In this document: piece after piece, positions 42,227 through 53,333 of the stretch | Position numbering within the stretch: the stretch's first letter is position 1 | How the letters are laid out: each line of letters starts with the position of its first letter | Assembly (NCBI RefSeq): GCF_014066305.1 | Contig: NW_023501046.1 | Coordinates: 290,001 to 354,000, forward strand | From: Letharia columbiana | Taxonomy: Eukaryota > Ascomycota > Lecanoromycetes > Lecanorales > Parmeliaceae | Direction of reading: 5' to 3' | Length of the DNA: 64,000 bases | Program-made: the position numbers and the translations under genes | The notes under the pieces: model-generated | Seen by the model: the letters and a program-made list of their open reading frames with translations, nothing else | What the model was told of the DNA's origin: nothing | Databases searched by the model: none

Positions 42227-42688
42227 CTACGGGAGGAGAGGCCATACTTGTCGCAGTTGGCGACCAACTCTTTTAAACGCCACCGGGTCAATCTGGTGAC
42301 GTGAAGCGACTTCCTCAAGCTTCTGATCTTTGCTGGGATTCACTACTTCGCGCACTGAGTCGTAATGAGGAGCGTTGCACATGATAGCGGCTGTTCGGTA
42401 GAATTTCCAGCGTAAAGTGAACTTTGCCAGCATATACGTGTATACGAGGCCATGGCGAGAGATAACAAACGGGGGCAATCTCCGAACTGGGTATCCATCG
42501 TACCGAGCTCGACTGCTGGAAAAGAAGACGTCTGATGCCTCGCTGAGCTTCTGCCAGCGTGTTTTTGCGAGTCGGCGTTCCTGTAGTTCCTCCCGAAGTC
42601 GATCTCGGTACCAGGATGGGGGAGATTGCCGCGATAGACCCAGCATTCCATGCCACCGTTTCAGAAGCGCGTCACCTGTTGGACGCAT
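42227..42688 (-). CDS. Conserved fungal protein of unknown function
   Basis: The ATG at 42688 gives 153 residues (MRPTGDALLKRWHGMLGLSR...). The pattern SWYRDRLREELQERR, KLSEASDVFFSSSRARYDG, LVYTYMLAKFTLRWKFYRTAA and SVREVVNPSKDQKLEEVASRHQIDP recalls a family of small basic proteins present across Pezizomycotina and without a known function. The YTYMLAKF..WKFYR segment could be a short amphipathic or membrane-apposed helix. The open frame continues upstream without a further ATG, so 42688 is the likely start. It lies head-to-tail with the three-domain fusion gene. Confidence 0.7.
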   Translation of the reverse strand: MRPTGDALLKRWHGMLGLSRQSPPSWYRDRLREELQERRLAKTRWQKLSEASDVFFSSSRARYDGYPVRRLPPFVISRHGLVYTYMLAKFTLRWKFYRTAAIMCNAPHYDSVREVVNPSKDQKLEEVASRHQIDPVAFKRVGRQLRQVWPLLP

Positions 42689-43433
42689 TTTCGTTTGGCG
42701 ATTGACTAATGTGAAAAGGAATGCTGAGAATTCCTGCTTCTTTGCGTGCTTTGGCGCAAGATGAACAGAGGCAGGAAAAAACAGAGAGGTCACAACGGTG
42801 TTGAAGTGTCGCGGAGAGAAGTGAGGGGAGGTCGAATCGAGAAGCCTCTATAGCATCATTCCTAGGACCTGAGTTCACAATGCCGAGGAAGGAGCAGAAG
42901 TAGGAATGGCAGCAGTAGGATGGAAGAAGCAGAAAGATGGTACAAGTAAAAGAAATGGGCATGCGTTTGACCCCGAAAACAAAAGGGCTCTTATTTTGAC
43001 CATCAGTCACATAAAATATCCATTAATATAAACAATTTGGTGTCATAATTTCGATTGCCTGGATATTGCTTAGAGTGTTTTACGGGCAGTTGCGGTAGCG
43101 TGCTTATGAAATAGAGCACTTCTACCCAGTAAGCCAATAGGATCGCACGATTTTCGCCCGACCCAGCGGCCCGAGGGTGCGTAAAACGGCTGTGGCCGAT
43201 CCGACTCTAGCGTGCTCTCCACCTTTCCTATACGATTCTTTTAGTGGCTGTAAATGGGCCATTTGGGCTTCATGATCATAGGCAGTGTTCACCTTCGTAT
43301 CTTTTGACGATGTGAAAATAGTCGTAAGATTATAATGCACCTTTTGGACAAACAGCTTTCATTACAGTCCCCGGAAAGAACACAGCCCGTGACTCCGTTG
43401 ATTCTTCTTCACGCTGAGGTAAGTGCTCCACCC
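42689..43433. other. Intergenic, nothing recognised
   Basis: Divergent region between the small conserved gene (-) and the doubtful gene at 43434 (+). A consensus donor GTAAGT near 43419 could begin an untranslated-region intron. Confidence 0.35.
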
Positions 43434-44096
43434 ATGGCGCCGGCAAAAACCGGATCAGCTCCTCGAGTTCCTACGTTGAACTGTTCCTTTAATATCCGTT
43501 TTTCCGCCGCCCCCCTCTCCCTTCACGAAAACCTCTCAATAAACAAACCAAATCCCGTCTTCCGTGACCCATCCTCCCAGCAGCAGAAGCTGTGCGCTCG
43601 CAATCCAACCCGGCCTCTCCATCCCAAGCGACAATGCCGTGACTTCTCCCAGAAACGACTGATCAAACACATCGCCAATATTCCATCCCTTACGCCAGGA
43701 GCCGCCGTTCAGACGCGCCAGCTCCTCGTACGTGGTGCGTCTTCCTTTCGCTGGTACTCGAACAATCAGAGCCTAGCCTCTTCAACGAGTGAGTGAGTGC
43801 GTGCGTCGGACCGTCAGAGCCGCCGCCGCTCCGCCGTGATCGATCAGCGAAGACGAGTCGAGGCAACGATCCACCGCTGGACCGGCACGGAGAAGCATGG
43901 AGACGAGGAATCCGATACCGATACCGTCAGCCCGGAAGGGTACACGACTACACGCAAGGGAGCGGCGCAATGCACCTCGGAGCCCCACCCGCTTCAGGGC
44001 AGATATGAGCACAAGGCCCTGGGTTGGGTTACTGGATGTTCGAACGGAACTGCCGGGTCGCTGGTGCTGAGAGCGGGGCCAAGGAAGGTAAAGTAG
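43434..44096 (+). CDS. Possible small two-exon gene, unknown product
   Basis: An open frame from the ATG at 43434 (CCCATGGCG, a fair start context) reads MAPAKTGSAPRVPTLNC... to the donor GTGAGTGAGTG at 43789-43799. The region 43789-43847 looks like an intron ending GATCAG. Three reading frames stay open beyond it; which is used depends on whether the donor is at 43789 or 43793, so the C-terminus cannot be fixed. No domain is recognised. The first exon is Arg/Ser/Pro rich with an HIANIPSLTPGAAVQTRQLL segment. It may be a lineage-specific gene or non-coding. Confidence 0.3.
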
Positions 44097-44438
44097 GTCT
44101 GGGTAGCGTTTCTGAGGCCGAAGAGCTAGGACATGTCTGGAGTGAGTCTATGATGACGGAGGTCAGCTTTGAAAGATTGATTTAAACTAGAATACAATGC
44201 CTTTCAAAAGAGAGCCGTGCTGGTATCTTTCCTAAAAACAAGGGGATTGATGTGTACCATGTACCACCCGAAGCCATGCGACCAAAGCCAAAGCCCGAAG
44301 CCAAACACCTAAAGCACCATCGCTACATTTACCATCCTGAGACATTCCAAGCCGGAGAACCAATACCGAAGACTCTAGAGCTTCTTAATGCAACACTTCC
44401 TTGCTTTGAATGTACACCAGATACACGAATCGTTTCCC
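44097..44438. other. Intergenic, nothing recognised
   Basis: Short region between convergent transcription units. Contains an imperfect CCAAAGCC/CGAAGCCA repeat near 44282-44310. Confidence 0.35.
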
Positions 44439-47252
44439 TCACTCATTAGACTCCTCGGTAGCTGTTTTGGCAACCTCATCGTACCATTTGCCATGAGCTT
44501 CCCGATCCACATCTGCCACCCTGCCCAGCTCTTGTACTATGTCGCCAATCTTTGCCACGGACTCCGGCATCCCGCTCGATCCCAAGACCTCACTGGCAGT
44601 AGTACTCGTCCGAATGCGTTCTTCTGCACTCGACGCCGCGAGTCGAGCGAGAACGTGGGCATAGATTTTCTTCAAGAGCACTTTCATGACAGGGTGGCTT
44701 ACTTGTCCTGCTCGAGCGTCTGTGAGCAGGCGCGCTATTGTACCGGTGAGTTGCTGTCTGGTAGTCGGTGGGAGGGCGTAGCGAGATTCAACGATAGCGA
44801 CGAATGCCGCCGGCGATGACGAAAATGGCAAATCCCACATCCGCTGGCTCTCAAGTTTCCAGAGGGACCGTACGTCGCGTCTGAGGAGATTCTTTGCAGT
44901 GAGAAGGATAGACGATACTGTAATCAAGCGGAGAGTATCTGAGCGAATGCGTGCCAGACGCTGAGTGTCGAGCTCAAGGGTTTCGGGAATTTCTGCATCT
45001 TCGACTTTGTTCGTTGTGATGGCAAGATCAACAAGTCCGTACATGTATATCCTATCAGCTGTAACCCTGGCTGCTGGGCTTGAAATGCCCTCCACTGTTC
45101 GTCTCAATGGCTCTTCTCTCGTCTTGGCCACTGCGGCTCTCCACCATCTTAGTGTCTTTACAGGAAACTGATCCTCCAGCCTTGTTAGGAAACAATTTTT
45201 CTCATAGTCAACAGATCCATTGATAAGCGTTGGTCCCAATCTCTGCAGCATAAAGTTCATGTGATCGAGCAAGAGTAGGTCGATAACATAATAGAGTCTA
45301 GCCAGCTGTTTAATAGGATCGTGGCTTGGATTCTCTGCAAGGTCCTTAACATCGGAGTCTCGAACAGGTGCACACAACTTTGGTAGGATGGTGTTCATGA
45401 AGGAGAAGAATTTATCGTACGAAAAAGCCCCGTTCTTAACTTGATTCGCGACCATTGCAGGGTCGAGGGTTTCGGAGATCAAGACATGAAGCGAGTTTCC
45501 CGGTGTCAACAAACGGAGGAGTTTCTCATATATCACCTTCGCTATGGCAGGGACCCAGATCTCTCCCTCTGCAGCATCGAGGCCTTGTTGCATGCTTCTT
45601 GACACATCATCGATAAGAGTGTCCCGCAGGTCAATACGTGGCTGTAGATCGACTTTGAACTCTTTGTTGATCGCAAGCTCATGCAGTATGTGTCGGTTGT
45701 CAGGCAACAGCGTTGAAGACTCGAGTTTTTGTTTCGCAGGATCCTTTCCTTTTGCAGCCGTGAATGGAGATTCCGCCGGCCTTGGAGCGGGTACTTCTGG
45801 CATAACAGACTCGGTCGAAGCTTGGTCAACCGGCGCGGCTCTTGGTTTGTTGTCAGGAGCAGGGCTTTGGGTTGATCTTATCTTTCTGCTTGCTCGAATT
45901 GCGTGCTTAATCATCTTCATAGCATTTTCTGGACCCGCGAGTCTTTTGAGCCGGACAAGCACCAAAGTCTGGTTGTGCTGGATGCCTTCTCTATAGTCTG
46001 CCGCTACCTCGCCGTCCTTGTCGTCTTTGACTGTTTGCCATATAGCATCAAGCTCAACAAATTGGGCAAGCATATTTGACACCAAATAGGACGAGTCATG
46101 TGCTTTCCAAGCAGCAAAGGCTGCTTGAAAAGAAGCGTACGCCTCTGAGAGCTCTGCAAGCTGAGCCGATAGGACTGAATGCCTCGGACCTGACGAGTCG
46201 TCGATGATACGATCGAAATGAAGAAGAAGATCCTTCGCTTTGTTCACGAGATCCTGTTCTTGCTCGCCTTCTTTGCTCAGCACTTGAGCTGGATGGCCAA
46301 GGATCAGAAACGTGCTTAAAAAGGTTCGAACAGCCGCCTTCTCGGCCGCATCATCATCTCCCATATCCTTGAGTCCGCAAAGCTTCAGCATCTTCGTCGT
46401 GCAGGAGAGTACATTTTCCTGATTTAAGAGCACTCCAACATCTTCAAAACTTGTTTTCTGAACCGCTTCAACGGTCAAACCAAGTCGCAGAAATTCTTGT
46501 ATCGTAAGTTTACGCTGCCGATTTTGCCAGGTGCGCTGTATGATTCGTGCCGCTTGGTCATGGTTCTTCGGTTTCCATACGTATGCAACGACCTGTTTCT
46601 CCTCCACAGACGGCAAACTAATCGTCCTTGTACGCCGCTGGCTTTGTTGTAGGAGAGCTTTTCTCTTCTCGGCTTCCGCATGCCTTTCTTCCATATCCTC
46701 TTTAAGCTTGAGATGTTCAGCAGCCCTTTTCTCTCGCTGTTCTTCAGCCACCCGTTTCGATCGCTTGACTTCTTCGGCGCAACTGGCCTTGACCTGAGCA
46801 AGGTATCGTTCTCTTGCTTGTTGCGCGGCAATGGCGCGCTCTTCGCTATTCGTAGTAGTACGTGGAGCTGCTTTATTCATAGCTGCTCGTAGCCTGACCT
46901 TCTCAGCATGTGCATTTCTGTCTGCTGCTTTGGCTTTACGGCTCTCTATTATAGAAGCACGTCGGAGATGTTGGGCAACATGAGTACTCTGAGGGCCGCC
47001 GTGAGCAGATCGCGTGGATCGACTGGAGTGGTGTGAGGACATGGAGTTCAGTCGAGATGATGCTGCTGATGATTTTCGGCGGGTCAAGGTAGATTTATAG
47101 ATTCGAGATGCTATGCGGGGAGGCGGGCTATAAATGCCAGTTATTTCGCCGTCGGAAGACATGATAGAATCTTGCACTTCCTCTGATATCGTGTGGTGAG
47201 TCGAATCCGGATCCTCGCCTCCCATATCTGACGAGTAGGAGTTGTCGCGCAT
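44439..47252 (-). CDS. SOK1: Tcp11-domain protein (Sok1-like)
   Basis: One exon of 937 residues from the ATG at 47252 (MRDNSYSSDMGGEDPDS). The family is named after mouse T-complex protein 11; the yeast member Sok1 suppresses loss of protein kinase A, suggesting a role in cAMP signalling. The first ~100 residues are Ser/Arg rich and disordered (RRKSSAASSRLNSMSSHHSS). Residues ~110-220 form a charged coiled coil (AEEQREKRAAEHLKLKEDME). An IQ-like calmodulin-binding motif follows (AARIIQRTWQNRQRKL). The C-terminal ~450 residues form the Tcp11 domain (LIDDVSRSMQQGLDAAEG, HVLISETLDPAMV, YYVIDLLLLDHMNFMLQRLG). An upstream in-frame extension lacks an ATG. Confidence 0.92.
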   Translation of the reverse strand: MRDNSYSSDMGGEDPDSTHHTISEEVQDSIMSSDGEITGIYSPPPRIASRIYKSTLTRRKSSAASSRLNSMSSHHSSRSTRSAHGGPQSTHVAQHLRRASIIESRKAKAADRNAHAEKVRLRAAMNKAAPRTTTNSEERAIAAQQARERYLAQVKASCAEEVKRSKRVAEEQREKRAAEHLKLKEDMEERHAEAEKRKALLQQSQRRTRTISLPSVEEKQVVAYVWKPKNHDQAARIIQRTWQNRQRKLTIQEFLRLGLTVEAVQKTSFEDVGVLLNQENVLSCTTKMLKLCGLKDMGDDDAAEKAAVRTFLSTFLILGHPAQVLSKEGEQEQDLVNKAKDLLLHFDRIIDDSSGPRHSVLSAQLAELSEAYASFQAAFAAWKAHDSSYLVSNMLAQFVELDAIWQTVKDDKDGEVAADYREGIQHNQTLVLVRLKRLAGPENAMKMIKHAIRASRKIRSTQSPAPDNKPRAAPVDQASTESVMPEVPAPRPAESPFTAAKGKDPAKQKLESSTLLPDNRHILHELAINKEFKVDLQPRIDLRDTLIDDVSRSMQQGLDAAEGEIWVPAIAKVIYEKLLRLLTPGNSLHVLISETLDPAMVANQVKNGAFSYDKFFSFMNTILPKLCAPVRDSDVKDLAENPSHDPIKQLARLYYVIDLLLLDHMNFMLQRLGPTLINGSVDYEKNCFLTRLEDQFPVKTLRWWRAAVAKTREEPLRRTVEGISSPAARVTADRIYMYGLVDLAITTNKVEDAEIPETLELDTQRLARIRSDTLRLITVSSILLTAKNLLRRDVRSLWKLESQRMWDLPFSSSPAAFVAIVESRYALPPTTRQQLTGTIARLLTDARAGQVSHPVMKVLLKKIYAHVLARLAASSAEERIRTSTTASEVLGSSGMPESVAKIGDIVQELGRVADVDREAHGKWYDEVAKTATEESNE

Positions 47253-48065
47253 GATGACTGGTCTTTGCGATTTCGTTAAAAGGCACACCCGCAAATTAGG
47301 CGTTATAGTGTGAGATGGGGAGAGCAGTATGTCCAGTCTATCGCGCTGCTGAGCTCTCTATCAGAAAGAAAACGGACGTTGGCCGTTTGCGGCTGGCACG
47401 AGACCCAAGTAACAACGAGTGACGAAATGAAGCGCAAGAACGAGATACAGTCTAGCGGAAGGATCACAAGACCCCAACTTAACACGATCGTAAGTCGCTA
47501 TGCAGAAAACACAAAAGACTTATCGACGCCGAAAGATGCAATGCTTTGTAAGATTGGAGGAGGCTGGTAGTAAGTCGATGGAGCCGGAAAGTCGGCGCTT
47601 AGATTCACCGATATCTCTTGGCAACATCCCCTCCATATGAGCCTCGTGGTGCCTCAATCGCATACCTCATAACTTCAATAAAGAGATCGTCTTTCCGAGA
47701 TCTTACTACATGGGCTGGCGGGCTCTACGATGGCTAGAATAAGGTGGAATCTTGGTGGCGTTGCCCCAGAGACCAATCGAAAAGAGCAATTCAAATAGGC
47801 ATGTCCGGAGTGAACGATTGGAGCCTGCCAGAAACTAGACATCTCACAGCAGGCCGAATGAACAGGAAACGTTTCGACATGTAAACTCGGCAGCGAGATA
47901 TGTGGGATCAGACTATGTTGAGTGTGAATGTTTTGCATGCTTGTCTTTGCAGATGCTAAACGGATATCAAGAATGTAAATACAAGAACTGAAAGCAACAA
48001 AGTGTGGATTCAGATGCTTTCTAAAATGATTCAAACGCTGGATTGCCAGATCCATGCGTTACGCT
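47253..48065. other. Intergenic, nothing recognised
   Basis: About 800 bp between the Tcp11-gene start and the 3' end of the secreted-protein gene. Open frames at 47310-47570 (+) and 47675-48055 (-) show no recognisable domain. Confidence 0.4.
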
Positions 48066-49367
48066 TCAATTGTAGGCGTGCACTTCTGCCGTAGCCATCA
48101 CCGCCGGCCAAACGGTGCTGCTTGAGGAGGGTGCTGTAGCAGAGGGGGTCGCGACACTAGAAGACGGCGCGATGCCTGAGGAGGGTACGGTAGAGGCGGA
48201 AGTGACACCGGAAGGAGGCGCAATGCCTGAAGAGGGTTTGAGAGTGAAGCTGGCGGAGGGTTTCGTTAGGAAGCCAGTGGACGCGCCAGTTCCTGTGGGC
48301 TGAGTACCGTTGTTCATGCCGTAGGGGACACTGGATGAAACCGGAGCGGAGGGGGCCGGCGATCCAACAACTACAGAAGATGGGAATGGGCCGGAGCCAG
48401 GAGTAGAAGTAGCAGTCTGAGATGTGTCAGCGATTAGAGGCTTGTAGACGTGATAGCTGGAGTAAATTTACCACAGTGACGGTTTCCTCAGGCCCAGTGA
48501 CGGTGACAGTGACAGGAGCTACACAGGCCGAACCAGTAGCGCCTCCCTCACCAGGGCCGCCAGGCCCGCTACCAGCAGTAGGCACAGCAGAGACGTAAAT
48601 GGTGGACTGTATTGTGTTGCGGACCGTTTGGTAACCTACGGGAGGGCCACTCGCACCACTCTCACCGCCCTCGCCAGGTTGACCTGCGGACGTGTACACA
48701 GTCTGGAGTATCGAATTTTAGTTGCATTTCTTGATATTGAATTGAAGGGAGTGTGCTTACGTTGTAGTTGGTCTTGTAAGACGTGTGGTGGATGGTGGTG
48801 ACTACGGTAGTGGTCGATGAACCTGTGCCGATAACGTAGGTTAAGGTGGTGTCTCCAGATTGAGTTGGAGTGGGAAAGCCAGTGGTCGTATAGGTGGACG
48901 TGCAGGGACAGTCATTAATGGTGAGGGTCGTTTCCTAAAATTGTTAGCAAGGGCAGGGTATGGTAAAGTCATTGATTATATACCTTGGTGACAATGTACG
49001 TCTTGCCGTTCTGCGTGAGGCTGGTGGGCCCAGGGCAGTAGGTAGTCAGTTTGGTCACTATCACAGTGGTCGTATAGGTGGGCACTGCGCCAGTGGTGAG
49101 GAGACGAGGAGAGGCGCCAGTGCTGAGAGGAGACGACCCGCCGGTACCTGTAGGATAAGGAGCAACACCGCTGCTGATTCCTGCCTCAGCAGGGTAACCG
49201 GCAGAGCCAGAAGGCCCGTGATGGCCTGAAGGCTTGTGGTCATAAACGGGGAAGGGGTTGTGCGTGAGTGTCCCATTCTTATGGCGATGAGAATGGTGTT
49301 TCTCATGCCCGGCTTGAGCCACAACAGCCAACGCGAAAACGCACACGACGGCAAGCCTGCTGAACAT
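48066..49367 (-). CDS. Secreted Ser/Thr/Gly-rich cell-surface protein
   Basis: Exons 48984-49367, 48761-48934, 48472-48702 and 48066-48416 are all phase 0 and join to 379 residues. The ATG at 49367 begins a clear signal peptide (MFSRLAVVCVFALAVVAQAG). A His-rich stretch follows (HEKHHSHRHKNG). Then come Thr/Val-rich beta-type repeats spread over the exons: TYTTTVIVTKLTTYCPG, ETTLTINDCPCTSTYTTTG, STTTVVTTIHHTSYKT and APVTVTVTGPEETVTV. A Ser/Pro/Thr-rich tail follows. These are typical of fungal cell-wall glycoproteins. The end (VWPAVMATAEVHAYN) lacks a convincing hydrophobic GPI signal, so free secretion is more likely. Repeated paired cysteines suggest disulfide-bonded modules. No enzyme domain is seen. 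Confidence 0.8.
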
Positions 49368-50609
49368 CTTCAAAGATGTAGGTCGCTTGTGATAGAATTT
49401 TTATTCAGATTGTGATCCTCTGACTGCAGATGTTTCTGGAAGGGATATCTGGAAAATTCGGGGCTGAATGCTTTCTATTTCTTGTATTCTCTTGACTCAA
49501 ATCGTCGGGGCTGAAGGAGCGTGGTGCGAAATCAATTCGCAAATGAATGACTAGAGACTGCAAAAAGAGTGACGAAGAACCCAAACGACAGCGAAAAAAA
49601 GGAATATGGTGAGAAAGAGTTGAAGTCTTTGAAGAGAAGAGAGCAGCAAGAGAAATTGAGGGGAGATAAAATTAAGTTCAGGAGGACCATAGCCCTGACG
49701 GTTGACCCGGGGTTATTCGCCCTGGAACAGGGGTACAAACGCAGGAACAAATCGGATTTCCAGTATCGCCTTGAGATTGAGGGTGCCTGCATTAGCTTGA
49801 CACATATCCAACATTTGATTGGAGCATTGGTTTAGTTAGCATGCAAGGTATTGAAAATCGTCTTCCTGTCGTGAATGATCTCTTGAAAGCTTCAGCGTTG
49901 TCGCTACCTTTTAATTCGAGCGCTTTGCAGGCTGAAGCTGATGGCCTCTTCTGTCCATGCCAGGAGGTTCCGAATCCTGCTGACCAGCTCTTCCTGATCA
50001 TTTGCTTGTGAACGGTATGCTCAATGCAGTGACTGCGCCTGCGCCAACGCCAAGACTGTCACAACACTCTTATCCCAGGTATCTGAGGCCAGTGAGGCCA
50101 GGGTATATCCGCCGACTTTAATTTCAGGACCCTAGGCATTGTGCTGGGCTCGCACTGCGATGAGACGAAGGCTCATAGACATGTGGATGGAAGAGCGGTG
50201 TGTCATCCGCAGATGGCCTTGGATCTGGAAAATGGTGCCTTGCTGAATGCTGCGGCTTTTTGCAGTCTCAAATTCTTTCATGAAATCAATTTTGCAGTCT
50301 CAAACCGCTAGAATTAGCCGAGTATGTAAAATAGGAGAGAGCAGGATAGCAATCAGTCACCGATGAGCTAGCGGTTTCAGAATCAGATTGCGCTTTTCCA
50401 GTGGCAAGGTGGAGTAACGTGGATTCGCTCCTGGCTGCTGCCGAGAATCAGCGATTTGTATAGCTTCTATTCAAAATATAGTAACAACAATGACGCAGGC
50501 AAGAATCTTGAGCTGCGCTGAAAAAGCATTTTTTGGAATCGATGACGCAGCCACATTCTCTTCGACTCACCGGAGATGGCTCCTCACCATCCAACTCCAT
50601 CCCTAAAGC
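49368..50609. other. Divergent intergenic region, nothing recognised
   Basis: About 1.2 kb between the secreted-protein gene (-) and the Pof1-like gene (+), probably with both promoters. A lysine-rich frame at 49569-49835 lacks an ATG. A short dyad, AAACCGCTAG near 50302 and CTAGCGGTTT near 50369, is the only structure seen. Confidence 0.4.
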
Positions 50610-51506
50610 ATGTCTTCCCCGAACCATAACCTGCATGAAATGCGTGACCTCCGCGCCATCCAGCGTTCCCTCCAAGCATTCGCCTCCTCGCCACAAACCA
50701 TAGAAATCCTCCGCACTCTGCCCCACGCCCGTCCAAAACACTCAAGCGCACCGAAGACACTCTACGTTCTGGATTCCTCTTTCAATCCACCCACGCGCGC
50801 CCATCTCCGCATATGCACATCTGCTTTGTTGCATGACGGGTCGAAAGCCGAGCCGAAAAGGCTCTTGCTGCTCCTCGCGACGCAAAATGCGGATAAGGCG
50901 CCGAAGCCGGCGGCGTTCGAGCAGAGGCTTGCCATGATGAGTATCTTCGCAGAGGAAATGGTAAAGGAAATGAGAGCAGATGGCGGTCGTGAAGGTGTTG
51001 TGGTCGATGTAGGTGTCACGAAGAAAGCTCGCTTCGTGGACAAAGCAAGGGTGATTGAGGAATGTGGGGATTACTCTTCCATCAATGATGAGGGAGGCAA
51101 GAAGCCTGTTGAGCAGGTTCATCTGACGGGGTTTGACACGCTGGTTAGATTGTTGGATATCAGATATTATCCCCCCGATCACACTTTAGCGCCATTGGAG
51201 GAGCTTTTCGAGAAACACCGAGTCAGAGTTACGAGGAGGACTGGTGATGCATGGGGAGGAAGAGACGAGCAGGATGAGTATATGACGAAGCTGCAAAGAG
51301 GGGAAATGGAAGGTAAAGATGGTAAAAGGGAGTGGGCGGGGAGGATTGAATTGGTAGAGGGGAGGAAAGAGGGTGAAGAAATTGTCAGCTCTACGAAGGT
51401 AAGGGAGTCAAGTGCGCGAAGGGATGAATTGGCGTTGTTGAAGTTGGTGACAGAAGGAGTTGGGAGATGGATACTTGATGAAAAGTTATACGTCGACGGG
51501 GGCTGA
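50610..51506 (+). CDS. POF1: Nicotinamide-mononucleotide adenylyltransferase-like protein (Pof1 family)
   Basis: A nucleotidyltransferase of the HxGH superfamily: 298 residues in one exon from the ATG at 50610. The nucleotide-binding signature is YVLDSSFNPPTRAHLRI, in which the family's T/HxGH becomes PTRAH. The C-terminal motif EIVSSTKVRESS corresponds to ISSTxxR, which binds the ATP phosphates. LLLLLATQNADK and EQVHLTGFDTLVRLLD are the other conserved strands. Yeast Pof1 has been reported as an NMN adenylyltransferase/ATPase linked to protein quality control. Exchange of the second signature residue (G to A in RAH) is normal for this subfamily. The 3' end faces the convergent unknown gene 184 bp away. 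Confidence 0.88.
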   Translation: MSSPNHNLHEMRDLRAIQRSLQAFASSPQTIEILRTLPHARPKHSSAPKTLYVLDSSFNPPTRAHLRICTSALLHDGSKAEPKRLLLLLATQNADKAPKPAAFEQRLAMMSIFAEEMVKEMRADGGREGVVVDVGVTKKARFVDKARVIEECGDYSSINDEGGKKPVEQVHLTGFDTLVRLLDIRYYPPDHTLAPLEELFEKHRVRVTRRTGDAWGGRDEQDEYMTKLQRGEMEGKDGKREWAGRIELVEGRKEGEEIVSSTKVRESSARRDELALLKLVTEGVGRWILDEKLYVDGG

Positions 51507-51690
51507 ATGCATTACTCATGGACCATGGATAGAACTCAGGGAACAGACAGGCTCGAGCCGAAATTGTCCTCCCAAAGAGTTCCTTTTTTGCTCTACCGAC
51601 CCGTCTGAATTTGAGATAATCTTGAATACATCAGCTAGGGTGAGCCATATCTGAAGTGCCTTTGACCCGTTCCGTGCTCAATCTTGAGTC

Positions 51691-53333
51691 TCAGCATACC
51701 ACATCGTCCCCAGATCCGAATGCAAATGCCCCGCAGAGCTTGGCATTGGAGTCATCATGCACATAAGAGGCGGTATTGTTGTCCAGGGTTTCCACCCCGT
51801 CAAATACAACCTCATCCCGGGAATGTTTCCAGAGAAGGTCGTCGTCCAAGTGTTCCTCTTCCTCGTCGTCAATCCCACCTAGAGAGTGCTCCCGAAATAG
51901 GTCCAAATGATTGGCCTCATCAAGCTCCATTGCATCGCCATATGCGTCGAAGATTGGGACCTCACCCCCGTCCAGCATTACATCTCCCGCATCGTCCAAT
52001 GATTCATCTAGCATTTCGTGCAATCCAAAATCCGTTGTACCGGAAGTGCTCAATGACTTCAAGCTCCTGCAAGCCAAAGCATCAATCAGCTTGCTCCGCG
52101 TCAAAAACCATAGCCGCGCTTCAACAACAGATGAGAATATGGCGCTACTTGAGTCGGAGTCTTCGGTTGAGCCATGATCCACATAGCTACTAAGTGACAA
52201 TTCTTGTAATCGCCTAAGCTTGTGTCTTAAGCAGCTGGAGTTTGTGCGGCGATACATCCGACACACAGTACGTGCTATCGTGGGAAGTAACCCGGTACGC
52301 TGCGAAACCGCCTGGTATCAGACCATCAGCAACGTCATTCAATTCAATGGTGGTACTGTACCTTGACATAACCGGGGCTGAACAAAGCAGGGGATATGGC
52401 AGCAAGTTTCGGGCAGCCAGCATCGCTTGAAACGATAATACCTCCGGGTCTGACCGGTCTGTAGTCACTCATCATTCTCCGTAGCGAAGAATCCATCAAT
52501 TGGACCAGGATCTCAAATTTGACTTCCTGAATGGCGTACCTATGGCATGTCGTTAGAGTGTCGAGGGAAGATGTACTGTGCATATTGGATGAGACACTGC
52601 CTTGAGAGCTCACTGGCGAGGTGCCGACCGATGAAGAGCCCGAAATCCACGGAGCATGCCCGTACGTTAGGGTGCCAAGAACGCCTTGGGTCCCTCCCGG
52701 TGATGATAACGGAGAGTTGTAGCGGCGGTCAAGGTGTTCATGGATAGGGTTTGTAGACGCGGAAGTGTGTTGAATACCACTTCCAGACACGGTAACGTGA
52801 GCCCTCGAAGCATCCCTAGTCCGTCTGCAGGTGGAGAAATGGAACGTCATGCGGATGGAATCTAGGTACGCAGATGGGATACATTTCGGGGGTCGGATAT
52901 CTGCATCGCTAGATGACTGAGCTGACAAGGAGATGAAAAGTTTATTCGAATCATTTATAGTAAGAGAAGCGTCAAGGCAGAGCTGTGACCAGAGCTATGT
53001 AGCACAATCAGTCATCCACCTCAAGGTATGGTAGCATCATAGCACCTCCGCGTTGCAAATCACAGCCCCAATATTCTCGGTAGCTTGGTACAAACTAGAG
53101 CCTGATACTACTATATCATCAAAGAGAAGCTCAACATGAAGACGTAACCGGTTCGCTCCCACTATCCATGTGCCAGAAGTGATGAAAGCATCTAAATCTT
53201 GGCCGTTGGAGGGAAAAGCATAATCGGAAGATTTGGGAGAAGAGAGGGTGATGCAGGCATTGGTCTTGAGCTTGAGGTTGTGTTTGTCGTAGATGTGTTC
53301 AAGCTCCTCAAGGCAATGCACCACCGACGGCAT
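51691..53333 (-). CDS. Three-exon protein of unknown function
   Basis: Exons 53046-53333, 52362-52994 and 51691-52311 are all phase 0 (introns 51 and 50 nt, GTGCTA and GTACAG donors) and give 513 residues from the ATG at 53333. The N-terminal half has a globular look (CLEELEHIYDKHNLKLKTNA, TWIVGANRLRLHVELLFDD). The middle is Ser/Thr/Gly rich, and a second ordered block follows (YAIQEVKFEILVQLMDSSLRRMM...PGGIIVSSDAGCPKLAAI). A basic segment (RTVCRMYRRTNSSCLRHKLRRLQ) comes next, then an acidic tail (GGIDDEEEEHLDDDLL). I recognise no domain. The strict phase-0 continuity over three open exons is the reason to call a gene. The start could lie further upstream if another intron exists near 53370. 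Confidence 0.55.

Noticed and set aside
49569..49835. Lysine-rich 88-codon frame
   Set aside because: No ATG start, no domain, and no splice partner.
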